Under the pieces are notes generated by a model that was given only the letters and a program-made list of their open reading frames with translations, had not been told where the DNA came from and did no database searches. This document shows, one piece after another, positions 47,978 through 55,911 of a stretch of DNA of 64,000 nucleotides. Location: assembly GCA_020161665.1 (NCBI GenBank), contig JAIUPA010000034.1, positions 186,001 to 250,000 on the forward strand. Direction: 5' to 3'. The translations under genes and the position numbers were made by a program. This stretch comes from Pseudomonadota bacterium. Lineage in GTDB: Bacteria; Pseudomonadota; Alphaproteobacteria; Rhizobiales; Rhizobiaceae. How positions within the stretch are numbered: the stretch's first letter is position 1; every line of letters starts with the position of its first letter.

Positions 47978-48307
47978 TCAATCCTTGCTGAAGCTGTAAG
48001 CGCGCTCCACCCTGGCAACGCGCGTCTCAAACTGCTTGTACCAGTTTTGGCGTCCCAGACGCTGGGCTGCAAGATGGTCGATCTGACGTTTCCACGCCAG
48101 AATGGCCTCTTCGCTTTCCCAATAGCTGTTGGTGATGCCAAATCCATCGGCCCCGCGCGCGCTTTCAACGCCGAGATAACCGGGCTGCAGGGCGGCAAGC
48201 CGCACCATTTCATCAGCCATGGCCCCATAGCCATGATCGCCATCCGTGCGCGTCGAGGAAAAGCACACGACGTAATAGGGTGGGGCAGGCAGTTTGGCAA
48301 AGCTCAT
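47978..48307 (-). CDS. ABM-domain (antibiotic biosynthesis monooxygenase-like) protein
   Basis: A 109-residue dimeric alpha-beta-barrel type protein. PPYYVVCFSSTRTDGDHGYG forms the first strand and loop, and LQPGYLGVESARG and ITNSYWESEEAILAWKRQID match the ABM fold, including the Trp-Glu-Ser pattern. Members include heme-degrading and quinol monooxygenases, but most are uncharacterised. It is co-directional with speB at 13 bases, so an operon is likely. Confidence 0.85.
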   Translation of the reverse strand: MSFAKLPAPPYYVVCFSSTRTDGDHGYGAMADEMVRLAALQPGYLGVESARGADGFGITNSYWESEEAILAWKRQIDHLAAQRLGRQNWYKQFETRVARVERAYSFSKD

Positions 48308-48339
48308 GGCGATCTCCCGAAAAAGGCTCCATAACGCGA

Positions 48340-48365
48340 AAAGGCGGAGCCGAAGCCCCGCCTTT
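48340..48365 (-). terminator. rplM-rpsI terminator
   Basis: On the minus strand an 8-bp stem aaaggcgg / ccgccttt with loop ggcttcggct is followed by TTTT-like sequence, 23 bases after the rpsI stop. Confidence 0.85.
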
Positions 48366-48388
48366 CCAGAATTCCCGATGGGAAGCGA

Positions 48389-48856
48389 TTAGCGCTTCGA
48401 GAACTGGAAGCTGCGGCGGGCCTTGGCCTTACCGTACTTCTTACGTTCAACGACGCGGCTGTCGCGGGTCAGGAAGCCACCCTTCTTCAGAACGGGGCGC
48501 AGGCCCGGTTCGAAGTAGGTGAGGGCCTTGGAGATGCCGTGACGAACAGCACCGGCCTGACCGGAAAGACCACCGCCGACAACCGTGGCAATGATGTCGA
48601 ACTGACCCGAACGGGCCGAAGCGACGAGCGGCTGCTGCAGGATCATCTGAAGCACCGGACGGGCGAAGTATGCCGAGAAGTCCTTGCCGTTGATGATGAT
48701 CTTGCCCGAGCCAGCCTTGACCCAAACGCGGGCGACAGCGTTCTTGCGCTTGCCGGTGGCGTAGGAGCGGCCAAGGGTGTCGACCTTGCGGACGTGAACC
48801 GGAGCAGCAGCGGCAGAAGCCGGTGCGAGGTCCTTGAGGGAGGAAAGGTCAGCCAT
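48389..48856 (-). CDS. rpsI: 30S ribosomal protein S9
   Basis: A 155-residue S9 with an N-terminal Ala-rich extension ([20 protein letters not shown]) and the conserved core [35 protein letters not shown] and the C-terminal RSFQFSKR tail reaching the P site. The extension length is typical of alphaproteobacteria. It starts 2 bases after the rplM stop. Confidence 0.98.
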   Translation of the reverse strand: MADLSSLKDLAPASAAAAPVHVRKVDTLGRSYATGKRKNAVARVWVKAGSGKIIINGKDFSAYFARPVLQMILQQPLVASARSGQFDIIATVVGGGLSGQAGAVRHGISKALTYFEPGLRPVLKKGGFLTRDSRVVERKKYGKAKARRSFQFSKR

Positions 48857-48858
48857 TA

Positions 48859-49323
48859 TCAGGCGCTCCTTACGTTCTTCTTGCTCAGAGCGGCGACGTC
48901 GAGCGCGACCGGCTGCTGGGCTTCATGGGGATGGTTCGAGCCGGCGTAAACGCGAAGGTTCTTGAGCTGGCGACGGCCGAGCGGGCCGCGCGGAACCATG
49001 CGCTCGACAGCCTTCTCGATGACGCGCTCCGGGAAGCGGCCTTCGATGATGGCGCGTGCGGTACGCTCCTTGATGCCACCCGGATAGCCGGTGTGCCAGT
49101 AGTACTTCTTGTCGGTGTACTTGCGGCCGGTGAAAACGCACTTTTCAGCGTTGATGACGATGACGTTGTCGCCGTCGTCGACGTGAGGCGTGTAGGTGGC
49201 CTTATGCTTGCCGCGCAGGCGGTTTGCAATGATGGTGGCGAGACGGCCAACGACAAGCCCTTCGGCGTCGATGATCACCCACTTCTTCTCCACCTCAGCG
49301 GGCTTCTGAACGAAGGTTCCCAT
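48859..49323 (-). CDS. rplM: 50S ribosomal protein L13
   Basis: A 154-residue L13 with [39 protein letters not shown] and [14 protein letters not shown] [20 protein letters not shown]. First gene of the rplM-rpsI operon. A strong promoter lies about 120 bases upstream, leaving a leader that could host the L13 autoregulation known from other bacteria; no clear leader structure was resolved. Confidence 0.98.
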   Translation of the reverse strand: MGTFVQKPAEVEKKWVIIDAEGLVVGRLATIIANRLRGKHKATYTPHVDDGDNVIVINAEKCVFTGRKYTDKKYYWHTGYPGGIKERTARAIIEGRFPERVIEKAVERMVPRGPLGRRQLKNLRVYAGSNHPHEAQQPVALDVAALSKKNVRSA

Positions 49324-49444
49324 AGTGTGTAACTCTCTTTGTCTGGACCCGTGCGCCAGAAGGCACCGGGCGTTTTCTTGATAGCTTGGCTCCGGCTGAC
49401 CGGAACATGACGGCAGAATTCTTCAATTCATACGTTCGCGGCGG

Positions 49445-49473
49445 CTTATAAACGCGCGCCGTCATGCGGTCAA
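49445..49473 (-). promoter_or_regulatory. rplM promoter
   Basis: Read on the minus strand, TTGACC (49468-49473), exactly 17 bases, then TATAAG (49445-49450): a near-consensus housekeeping promoter giving a leader of about 115 bases. Confidence 0.8.
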
Positions 49474-49528
49474 GGATCGTAAAAAGTCACGATGCAAAAA
49501 TAAGTCAATAAAAACAATGCAGTAGTAA

Positions 49529-49548
49529 TGTGGTTTTATTTTACCACA
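49529..49548. promoter_or_regulatory. Inverted repeat upstream of the enoyl-CoA hydratase gene
   Basis: tgtggt / accaca arms (49529-49534 / 49543-49548) around ttttattt in an AT-rich patch 115 bases before the hydratase start. Could be an operator or the rplM-distal edge of its promoter; no regulator is adjacent. The rest of 49324-49662 holds only the rplM leader, promoter and the hydratase leader. Confidence 0.4.
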
Positions 49549-49662
49549 CAAATGAAGGGCGAGAACCTGCAGATTCCTGTCCAAAGTGCCCCCAAAAGGG
49601 TGGCGAAAGGCCCCGGTCCTGTGACAATCTTCCGCCCGAAACGCATGAGGGAGGAAACGCGC

Positions 49663-50490
49663 ATGGCCGATATCGTATCGCTTCACAAGTCCGGGCAAGC
49701 AGGAGAGGGCATTTTGCTTTCGGCGCTGGAAGACGGCATTCTGCGGCTGACGCTGAACAATCCCCCGGCTAATGCCCTGTCGATTGCCCTGATGGAGGCG
49801 CTGCTTGCCGCACTTGATGAGGCGAAGGCCAATTCGGCGGTTCGTGTGGTGATCATCGCAGCGGCGGGCAAGCTTTTTTGTGCCGGGCACGACCTCAAGG
49901 AAATGACCGCTCATCGTTCGGATGAAGATGGCGGCAAGGCCTTCTTCGAAAAGACCATGCGCATGTGCGCCGATATCATGATCCGCATTGCCCATCTGCC
50001 GAAGCCGGTGATTGCCGAAGTCAACGGGCTGGCCACGGCTGCAGGCTGCCAACTGGTGGCAAGCTGCGATCTGGCGATCTGCACCGATACCTCGGCTTTT
50101 TGCACGCCGGGCGTCAATATCGGCCTGTTTTGCTCGACGCCGATGGTTGCCGTCACCCGCGCCGCCCATCGCAAGCAGGCGATGGAAATGCTGTTGACCG
50201 GCGAAACCATCGATGCTTCGACGGCCAAGGATTTCGGCATCGTCAACCGCATCGTGCCGAAGGAATATCTCTCGCAGGTGGTGACGAAATATGCGGCCAC
50301 CATCGCGGCCAAGTCTGCCAAGACGCTGAAGATCGGCAAGGAAGCTTTCTACCGCCAGATCGATATGCCGCTGGAAGAAGCCTATGACTACGCGGCCAGT
50401 GTCATGGTCGAAAACATGCTGACACTCGACGCTCAGGAGGGCATCTGTGCCTTCATCGAAAAGCGTCACCCGGAATGGAAGGGCGAGTAA
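49663..50490 (+). CDS. Enoyl-CoA hydratase/isomerase family protein
   Basis: A 275-residue crotonase-fold protein. The oxyanion-hole segments are AAAGKLFCAGHDLKEMT and KPVIAEVNGLATAAGCQLVA; the sequence resembles the ECHDC3 branch. One usual hydratase Glu position reads Gly-Leu-Phe (VNIGLFCSTPM), so the exact reaction is uncertain. ATG 49663 follows GAGGGAGGAAACGCGC; the longer frame from 49528 runs through an AT-rich control region. A small stem at 50481-50497 overlaps its stop. Confidence 0.88.
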   Translation: MADIVSLHKSGQAGEGILLSALEDGILRLTLNNPPANALSIALMEALLAALDEAKANSAVRVVIIAAAGKLFCAGHDLKEMTAHRSDEDGGKAFFEKTMRMCADIMIRIAHLPKPVIAEVNGLATAAGCQLVASCDLAICTDTSAFCTPGVNIGLFCSTPMVAVTRAAHRKQAMEMLLTGETIDASTAKDFGIVNRIVPKEYLSQVVTKYAATIAAKSAKTLKIGKEAFYRQIDMPLEEAYDYAASVMVENMLTLDAQEGICAFIEKRHPEWKGE

Positions 50491-50497
50491 ATCGCCC
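50481..50497 (+). terminator. Short hairpin over the hydratase stop codon
   Basis: gggcga / tcgccc with loop gtaaa, then ctcttt: a possible weak terminator between convergent genes. Confidence 0.5.
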
Positions 50498-50500
50498 TCT

Positions 50501-50839
50501 TTAAAGCCTTTGATGGCGGATGATGCCTGTCGGCCAGCCATCACCCGGCGTCGGCAAAGGCTTGCACTGCAGGACCGGGCAGCGCGGCGTGTCCTTGGCG
50601 GGCACGTAGGCGCGGTCGGCATATTCGTTCATGTCGCAAAAGGCGTCGCTGCGCACATAGCGGTCGTAAAGCGTTATGCCGGTCTTGCGCGGCGAGGGGT
50701 AGCGCAACACCGATGCCCCTTCGTTGCGCAGGACATTACGAATGCTCTCGCAGGCCATGCCTTGCGTGTTGTGGCGTGAAATCGCGAAGGCCGGAGAGGC
50801 GCTCGCCAGAACCAGAAGCGCAACCAGTGCATTTTTCAT
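50501..50839 (-). CDS. Small secreted protein of unknown function
   Basis: A 112-residue protein with a signal peptide (MKNALVALLVLASASPAFA, then ISRHNTQG). The mature part is basic, with four Cys (CESIRN, FCDMN, CPVLQC) that could form two disulfides, and a Pro-rich end. ATG 50839 follows GGGAGAGTGT. I do not recognise the family. The frame upstream of 50839 would destroy the signal peptide. Confidence 0.78.
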   Translation of the reverse strand: MKNALVALLVLASASPAFAISRHNTQGMACESIRNVLRNEGASVLRYPSPRKTGITLYDRYVRSDAFCDMNEYADRAYVPAKDTPRCPVLQCKPLPTPGDGWPTGIIRHQRL

Positions 50840-50907
50840 GACACTCTCCCTTTCATGTGCTCGAAGAAAACATAAGTGTAGATTGTGGCAAGGCAAGGAG
50901 GAGCCCC

Positions 50908-51348
50908 ATGAATCACGATCGCTATGAGCCGGAATATCTGAAGGGCGTTCTGCAATCGGCGAAGGTTATCGCGCTGGTTGGCGCATCGCCGGACCCGTTG
51001 CGCCCGAGCAACTCCGTCATGCGCTTTCTGCAGGGACGCGGCTACAAGGTGATTCCGGTCAATCCGGGGCAGGCGGGTAAGGAGATCAACGGCGAAACCG
51101 TCTATGCAAAGCTTGCCGACATTCCCGTGGCCATCGACATGGTCGATGTCTTTCGCGCCTCCGATTATCTCGGCAAGGTGGTGGATGAGGCGTTGGCCTT
51201 GGAAACGCGCCCAAAAGCGATCTGGGCGCAGCTTGGCGTGCGCGACGACGAAGCCGCAGCCCGGGCTGAAGCCGCGGGCCTCGATGTGGTCATGAACCGT
51301 TGCCCCGCCATCGAACTGCCGCGCCTTCTCGGCGGGCCGGGGCACTGA
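50908..51348 (+). CDS. CoA-binding domain protein (YccU-like)
   Basis: A 146-residue single-domain Rossmann protein. AKVIALVGASPDPLRPSNSV, GYKVIPVNPGQAGKEINGE and the conserved IWAQLGVRDDEAAARAEAAG and VMNRCPAIE identify the CoA_binding_2 family. The biological role is not established. ATG 50908 has an ideal AAGGAGGAG Shine-Dalgarno sequence. It is divergent from the small secreted protein gene across 68 bases. Confidence 0.9.
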   Translation: MNHDRYEPEYLKGVLQSAKVIALVGASPDPLRPSNSVMRFLQGRGYKVIPVNPGQAGKEINGETVYAKLADIPVAIDMVDVFRASDYLGKVVDEALALETRPKAIWAQLGVRDDEAAARAEAAGLDVVMNRCPAIELPRLLGGPGH

Positions 51349-51360
51349 CGGCAAGAGGGG

Positions 51361-51786
51361 TCAGGCGCGATCCATGAGATGCGGGCTGGCGCGCATGGCG
51401 TTCAGCGCGTCGACATTCTCGCAGAATTCATCCAGACGACGGGCGGCCGTTCCGGCGGCCAGATGCTCACGGCAGCGGCCCTTGTTCGGGCAGCGGGCGC
51501 AATTGGCCGCCATCTGCTCGAATTCGGGTTCGCCAGCGGCCTCCATCGGATCAATGTTGAGCGCGCGCATCATGCGGATCATTTCGCTGCAGGCCGACGG
51601 GTCGCTTTCGGCGATTTCAATGAGCGCGGCGCGCGAAAGACCATGTTTCATGGCAATGGAATCGAGCGAAACCGCATCCAGCGCCGCCAAGGCTTCGGCG
51701 TTCCAGCTTTCCTGACAGCGAGCCTGCCACCAGGATTGAATATGCGGCATTACGGGCATGGAATTCAGATCGGACGAAGCGGTCAT
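51361..51786 (-). CDS. Cysteine-motif protein resembling DUF6455
   Basis: A 141-residue protein. The C-terminal half shows MMRALNIDPMEAAGEPEFEQ followed by CARCPNKGRCREHLAAG and a later EFCENVDALNAM, a CxxC...C...C arrangement typical of the DUF6455 family and suggestive of metal or Fe-S binding. The N-terminal half has a helix with WWQARCQESWNAEAL. The family number is recalled, not verified. ATG 51786 with GGAGGG was preferred over the ATG at 51798. It is convergent with the CoA-binding gene, 12 bases apart. Confidence 0.75.
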   Translation of the reverse strand: MTASSDLNSMPVMPHIQSWWQARCQESWNAEALAALDAVSLDSIAMKHGLSRAALIEIAESDPSACSEMIRMMRALNIDPMEAAGEPEFEQMAANCARCPNKGRCREHLAAGTAARRLDEFCENVDALNAMRASPHLMDRA

Positions 51787-51884
51787 GCAGCCCTCCATGG
51801 AATACGCTCACCGAGTTCACGAATTTTGCGCGGATCGCATTGATTACGATCAATTTCAGTTCCTGAAAGATCAAGGCGACCAAT

Positions 51885-51906
51885 AATTGGAAATCGATTT
51901 TCCAAA
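51885..51906. promoter_or_regulatory. Palindrome in an AT-rich divergent promoter region
   Basis: ttggaaa (51887-51893), tcgat, tttccaa (51899-51905) with flanking AATT on both sides, between the DUF6455-like gene and metY. A transcription-factor site is plausible; the factor is unknown. Confidence 0.45.
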
Positions 51907-52021
51907 TTAAGAACTATCTGGAATATGAATCCTATCAAAAGAGGCGGCGCCACGTAAATTCGACAGGGCGAGGCGCTTTCCTGTTTCCATGCGAAACGGA
52001 AACGTTATGATCGCGCCGGCT

Positions 52022-52049
52022 TGCGCAGGGACCTTTCACGGACTGCGCA
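52022..52049 (+). promoter_or_regulatory. Leader hairpin before metY
   Basis: 7-bp arms tgcgcag / ctgcgca with a 14-base loop, 28 bases before the start codon. I compared it mentally with the SAM-II layout and did not find the expected conserved core, so it is reported only as a hairpin. Confidence 0.4.
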
Positions 52050-52077
52050 GAAACGATTTTTTGAGGGAGGCCTTCCA

Positions 52078-53361
52078 ATGACCGAGCAGAAGCCCGGCTT
52101 CGCTACACTTTCCATCCACGCCGGTGCCGCTCCGGACCCGACGACGGGTGCCCGCGCTACGCCGATCTACCAGACGACGGCTTACGTTTTCAACGATGCC
52201 GACCATGCGGCAGCGCTGTTCGGCCTCAAGCAGTTCGGCAATATCTACACCCGCATCATGAACCCCACGCAGGGCGTTCTGGAAGAGCGCGTCGCAGCCC
52301 TTGAAGGCGGCACGGCAGCCCTTGCCGTGGCCTCCGGTCACGCCGCGCAGATGCTGATTTTCCACACGCTGATGCATCCGGGCGAAAACTTCGTCGCGGC
52401 CCGCAAGCTTTACGGCGGTTCGATCAACCAGTTCGGCCATGCCTTCAAGAACTTCGGTTGGGAAGTGCGCTTTGCCGATACGGATGACCTCTCGACCTTT
52501 GAAGCGGCCATCGATGAGAACACCCGCGCTGTCTACATCGAAAGCCTTGCCAATCCGGGCGGCACCTTCGTGGATATCGCCGCGATTGCCGATCTGGCGC
52601 ATAAGCATGGCCTGCCGCTGATCGTCGATAACACGATGGCCAGCCCTTACCTCATTCGCCCGATCGAGCACGGTGCGGACATTGTGGTCCATTCGGCCAC
52701 GAAGTTCCTCGGCGGTCATGGCAACTCCATGGGCGGCGTGATTGTCGATGGCGGCACGTTCGACTGGTCGGCCTCCAACAAGTTCCCGACCCTGTCGCAG
52801 CCGCGTTCGGAATATGGCGGTGTGGTTCTGCATCAGGCGTTTGGCAACTTCGCCTTTGCGATTGCCTGCCGCGTTCTCGGCCTGCGTGACCTTGGTCCGG
52901 CGATTGCGCCGTTCAACGCCTTCCTCATCCAGACGGGCATTGAAACGCTGCCGCTGCGCATGCAGAAGCATTGCGATAACGCGCTGACCGTCGCGCGCTG
53001 GCTGAAGACCTCCGACAAGGTGTCCTGGGTCAATTATGCGGGTCTGGAAGACAATCCGAACCACGCGCTGCAGCAGCGCTATTCGCCCAAGGGGGCCGGT
53101 GCCGTCTTCACCTTCGGCATCAAGGGCGGCCTCGAGGCTGGCAAGAAATTCGTGGCTGGCCTCAAGCTCTTCTCGCACCTTGCCAATATCGGTGACACGC
53201 GCTCGCTCGTCATCCACCCGGCTTCCACCACCCATGCCCAGCTGACGCCGGAGCAGCAGGTGGCCGCCGGTGCCGGACCGGATGTGGTGCGTCTGTCGAT
53301 CGGTATCGAAGACGCCGCTGACATCATCGCCGATCTGGAACAGGCGCTCGCCGCCATCTAA
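52078..53361 (+). CDS. metY: O-acetylhomoserine aminocarboxypropyltransferase (sulfhydrylase)
   Basis: A 427-residue PLP enzyme of the Cys/Met metabolism family that makes homocysteine from O-acetylhomoserine and sulfide. Conserved text: FATLSIHAGAAPDPTTGARA, IYTRIMNPTQGVLEERVAAL, the PLP-lysine loop VVHSATKFLGGHGNSMGG and IHPASTTHAQLTPEQQ. The length (427, longer than the about 390 of cystathionine enzymes) supports the sulfhydrylase call. ATG 52078 follows GAGGGAGGCC. A cupin gene follows after 26 bases, probably co-transcribed. Confidence 0.94.
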   Translation: MTEQKPGFATLSIHAGAAPDPTTGARATPIYQTTAYVFNDADHAAALFGLKQFGNIYTRIMNPTQGVLEERVAALEGGTAALAVASGHAAQMLIFHTLMHPGENFVAARKLYGGSINQFGHAFKNFGWEVRFADTDDLSTFEAAIDENTRAVYIESLANPGGTFVDIAAIADLAHKHGLPLIVDNTMASPYLIRPIEHGADIVVHSATKFLGGHGNSMGGVIVDGGTFDWSASNKFPTLSQPRSEYGGVVLHQAFGNFAFAIACRVLGLRDLGPAIAPFNAFLIQTGIETLPLRMQKHCDNALTVARWLKTSDKVSWVNYAGLEDNPNHALQQRYSPKGAGAVFTFGIKGGLEAGKKFVAGLKLFSHLANIGDTRSLVIHPASTTHAQLTPEQQVAAGAGPDVVRLSIGIEDAADIIADLEQALAAI

Positions 53362-53387
53362 CGGTACGAAAAGGGGAGACGGGGACC

Positions 53388-53735
53388 ATGGCCAACAGCA
53401 TTGCTTTCACACCGGAAGGCATCGAACCGGAAATCGGCGCGCCCGATCCGGAAAAGCTGGTGGCCGGGTCCCCCGTCTTTCGCACCTGGAGCCTCGATGA
53501 AAACGAGGCCGAAGGGCTTTATTCCGGAATCTGGCAGGCAACGCCGGGCGTGTGGCGCGTTTCCTATTCGGAATGGGAATATTTCAATGTCCTGTCGGGC
53601 TACTCGATCCTGACGGAAAACGGCGGCGAACCGATCCATCTCAAGGCGGGCAGCCGTCTGGTCGTCAAGCCGGGCTTCGAAGGCGTCTGGGAGGTGGTCG
53701 AAACCACCACCAAGGATTACGTCATCAAGCTCTAA
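53388..53735 (+). CDS. Cupin domain protein (DUF861-like)
   Basis: A 115-residue single-cupin protein with the (S)-ureidoglycolate-like/DUF861 pattern: GIWQATPGVWRVSYSEWEYF, NVLSGYSILTENGGEPIHL and GSRLVVKPGFEGVWEVVETT. Metal-binding His residues are not obvious in the first cupin motif, so catalysis is uncertain. It follows metY and overlaps the convergent lrgB stop by 11 bases. Confidence 0.87.
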   Translation: MANSIAFTPEGIEPEIGAPDPEKLVAGSPVFRTWSLDENEAEGLYSGIWQATPGVWRVSYSEWEYFNVLSGYSILTENGGEPIHLKAGSRLVVKPGFEGVWEVVETTTKDYVIKL

Positions 53736-54426
53736 AAACCAGCACCAGAAGCGGTGCGAACAAGACGTTGGTGAGGCCAACGAGAACCATCACCAGCCCG
53801 GCAATCGAGCCTTCCTCTGCGCCAATCTGGTTGGCGCGGGCAACGCCTGCACCATGCGCGCCCATGCCGAACAGCGCCCCGCGCGCCAACGTGCTGTGAA
53901 CCGGAACGAACTTCAAAAGCAGATCCCCGAGCATCGCGCCAAAGACGCCGGTAACGACGACGAACAGCGCCGTCAGATCCGGAATGCCACCCAGTTCACC
54001 GGAAATCGTCATGGCAAAGGGCGTGGAGATCGAACGCGGCACGAGGCTGAGGCGCAGCGCATCATTGAGACCCAGCCAATGCGCCATCGCCGAAGCGCAG
54101 ACGATGGCGGTGGTGGAGCCAACCGCAACGCCGAAGGCCAGAACCGGCCAAGTGCGGCGGATGAGGGCCCGCTGCTCCCAGATGGGAATGGCGAAGGCAA
54201 CAGTTGCCGGACCCAACAGCAGCATCAGCCAGTGCGTGGAGCCGATATAGGCGGCGTAATTGGTGCGCAGCGCCAAGGCCGTCAGGATCAACGCCAGCGG
54301 TGTGAGCACCAGCGGAGAAAGCCACGGCTTCGGAAAGCGACGGAAAACCCGCTTGGCGGCCAGATAGTAGAGGATCGTCAGCGCCGACCAGAAGCCGGTG
54401 AGGAAGATCGGATCATTCGGCAGCAT
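53725..54426 (-). CDS. LrgB/CidB family membrane protein
   Basis: A 233-residue protein with about seven helices. SLVPRSISTPFAMTISGELG and AHGAGVARANQIGAEEGS are the LrgB signature segments. With LrgA it is thought to form a holin/antiholin-like or metabolite (for example pyruvate) transport system. ATG 54426 overlaps the upstream lrgA by 14 bases, so the two are coupled. The 3' end overlaps the cupin gene by 11 bases tail to tail. Confidence 0.92.
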   Translation of the reverse strand: MLPNDPIFLTGFWSALTILYYLAAKRVFRRFPKPWLSPLVLTPLALILTALALRTNYAAYIGSTHWLMLLLGPATVAFAIPIWEQRALIRRTWPVLAFGVAVGSTTAIVCASAMAHWLGLNDALRLSLVPRSISTPFAMTISGELGGIPDLTALFVVVTGVFGAMLGDLLLKFVPVHSTLARGALFGMGAHGAGVARANQIGAEEGSIAGLVMVLVGLTNVLFAPLLVLVFRA

Positions 54427-54853
54427 GACGCAGACCCTCCTCGCGGCGCAGCAGCCAGCGATAACCGAAATCGACGGCGAGCGCGGTGGACACCATGACG
54501 GCAACCGTGCCGGTGAGAATGACGGCGATGATCTTCAGGCCGATGAGGCCGATGAATTCCCGGTGATCCATGACCGCCAGAACAGCCGGAATGAAGAAGA
54601 GCAGCAGTTCAGCAATGAACCACTTGGCCCCGCGCCGCATGGAGCCCAGTTGCAGCTTGCCGCTGGCCAGCAGCGCCAGAACCAGAAAAAGCCCGATGAC
54701 GCCGCCGGGAACCGGCAGATGCGCGGCCTTGGCAATTTCCTGACCGGCCAGCCAGAACAGCATAATCAGCAGGCCCTGACCGACCAGACTGCGATGCAGG
54801 AACTGGCGGGCGATGATGCGCGTGCGGCGGACGGGTAGGGAACGGGCGGTCAT
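54413..54853 (-). CDS. LrgA/CidA family holin-like membrane protein
   Basis: A 146-residue protein with four helices (about 23-42, 48-64, 76-95 and 103-127). The LrgA signature is LPVPGGVIGLFLVLALLASG followed by ELLLFFIPAVLAVMDHREF. First gene of an lrgAB operon, divergent from a LysR gene that resembles the usual CidR-type regulator arrangement. Confidence 0.92.
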   Translation of the reverse strand: MTARSLPVRRTRIIARQFLHRSLVGQGLLIMLFWLAGQEIAKAAHLPVPGGVIGLFLVLALLASGKLQLGSMRRGAKWFIAELLLFFIPAVLAVMDHREFIGLIGLKIIAVILTGTVAVMVSTALAVDFGYRWLLRREEGLRHAAE

Positions 54854-54913
54854 GATCTTGCTTTACGGTCTGGCGTTTCATGGAATGCCTTCCGTCATAC
54901 GGCAATCTGCGAT

Positions 54914-54928
54914 ATTCATAAAATGAAT
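54914..54928. promoter_or_regulatory. Candidate LysR operator between lrgA and the regulator
   Basis: A perfect palindrome attcat-aaa-atgaat with the T-N11-A pattern (T54915 / A54927) sits in the 109-base divergent intergenic region, 35 bases before the LysR start. Confidence 0.6.
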
Positions 54929-54962
54929 TGATTGCATACAAACCATTCAAAATAGGACTAAT

Positions 54963-55853
54963 ATGGAAATCCGGACGCTGAGAGCCTTTGTTGAAGTGGT
55001 GCGCGAGGGCGGCTTTTCCGGCGCGGCGCGCAAGGTATTTGCCACGCAATCGGCCATCAGCAAGGCCGTTCGCCAGTTGGAGGATGAGCTTGGCCTGACG
55101 CTGCTCGACCGCATCGGGCATCGCTCGACGCTGACAGCCGCGGGCGAGATCGTCTATCGCCGGGCACTCGCCATCCTGTCCGAGCGCGATGATCTGTTGA
55201 ACGAGCTTGCCGAGTACCGTGGGCTGAAGCGCGGTCGCCTGCGGCTCGGCCTGCCGCCAATTGGGGCCGATTCCCTGTTTGCGCCGCTCTTTGCCATCTA
55301 CCGGCAGCGCTATCCGGGCGTGGAAATCCAGTTGGTGGAACATGGCTCCCGGCGGCTGGAAGAACTGGTGCGCACGGGCGAAATCGATATTGGCGGCTTG
55401 CTTCTGCCGGTTTCGGACGAGTTCGAATGGCAGGAGGTCCGGCTGGAACCGCTTGACGTGCTGCTGCCGGAAAACCATCCACTGGCAGGCGAGGAGGCTA
55501 TTGCGCTGACGGCGCTCAAGGACATGCCCTTCATTCTCTTCGATGCCGGTTTCGCCTTGAACCCGGTCATTCTGGGTGCCTGCCACGCGAAGGGCTTCGA
55601 GCCGCAGGTTACGGCGCGCTCCAGTCAGGTCAGCTTTATCGTGGAACTGGTGGGGGCAGGGCTTGGCATGGCCTTTCTGCCGCGCCTCATTGCCCATCAG
55701 CGGGTGCGGCCCGGCGTCGTGCATCGCCCGGTCATCGATCCGGTCATGAACTGGCACATGGCCTTCGTCTGGCGGCGCGGTGGGTTCCTGCCGCATGCCG
55801 CACGCGCCTGGCTGGAACTGGCCCATGAAATCAAAGGTCAGCCACCGGCCTGA
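54963..55853 (+). CDS. LysR family transcriptional regulator
   Basis: A 296-residue regulator. The winged HTH at residues 1-60 reads MEIRTLRAFVEVVREGGFSG with ATQSAISKAVRQLEDELGLT. The substrate-binding domain follows from about residue 90 (RLRLGLPPIGADSLFAPLFA). Divergent from lrgAB with a T-N11-A palindrome between them, so it is the likely activator of that operon (CidR-like); the effector is unknown, acetate or pyruvate being the precedent. Confidence 0.93.
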   Translation: MEIRTLRAFVEVVREGGFSGAARKVFATQSAISKAVRQLEDELGLTLLDRIGHRSTLTAAGEIVYRRALAILSERDDLLNELAEYRGLKRGRLRLGLPPIGADSLFAPLFAIYRQRYPGVEIQLVEHGSRRLEELVRTGEIDIGGLLLPVSDEFEWQEVRLEPLDVLLPENHPLAGEEAIALTALKDMPFILFDAGFALNPVILGACHAKGFEPQVTARSSQVSFIVELVGAGLGMAFLPRLIAHQRVRPGVVHRPVIDPVMNWHMAFVWRRGGFLPHAARAWLELAHEIKGQPPA

Positions 55854-55860
55854 AACACAA

Positions 55861-55887
55861 ACGGCGCGGGAGGGAACCCCGCGCCGT
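55861..55887. terminator. Bidirectional terminator
   Basis: A perfect 10-bp stem acggcgcggg / cccgcgccgt, loop agggaac, lies between the convergent LysR and aminotransferase genes. Confidence 0.85.
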
Positions 55888-55911
55888 CTGCATGACATCG
55901 ATCCTCGCCCG

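Noticed and set aside
52000..52077. A SAM-II riboswitch upstream of metY
   Set aside because: The conserved SAM-II core was looked for and not found; only a simple hairpin is present.
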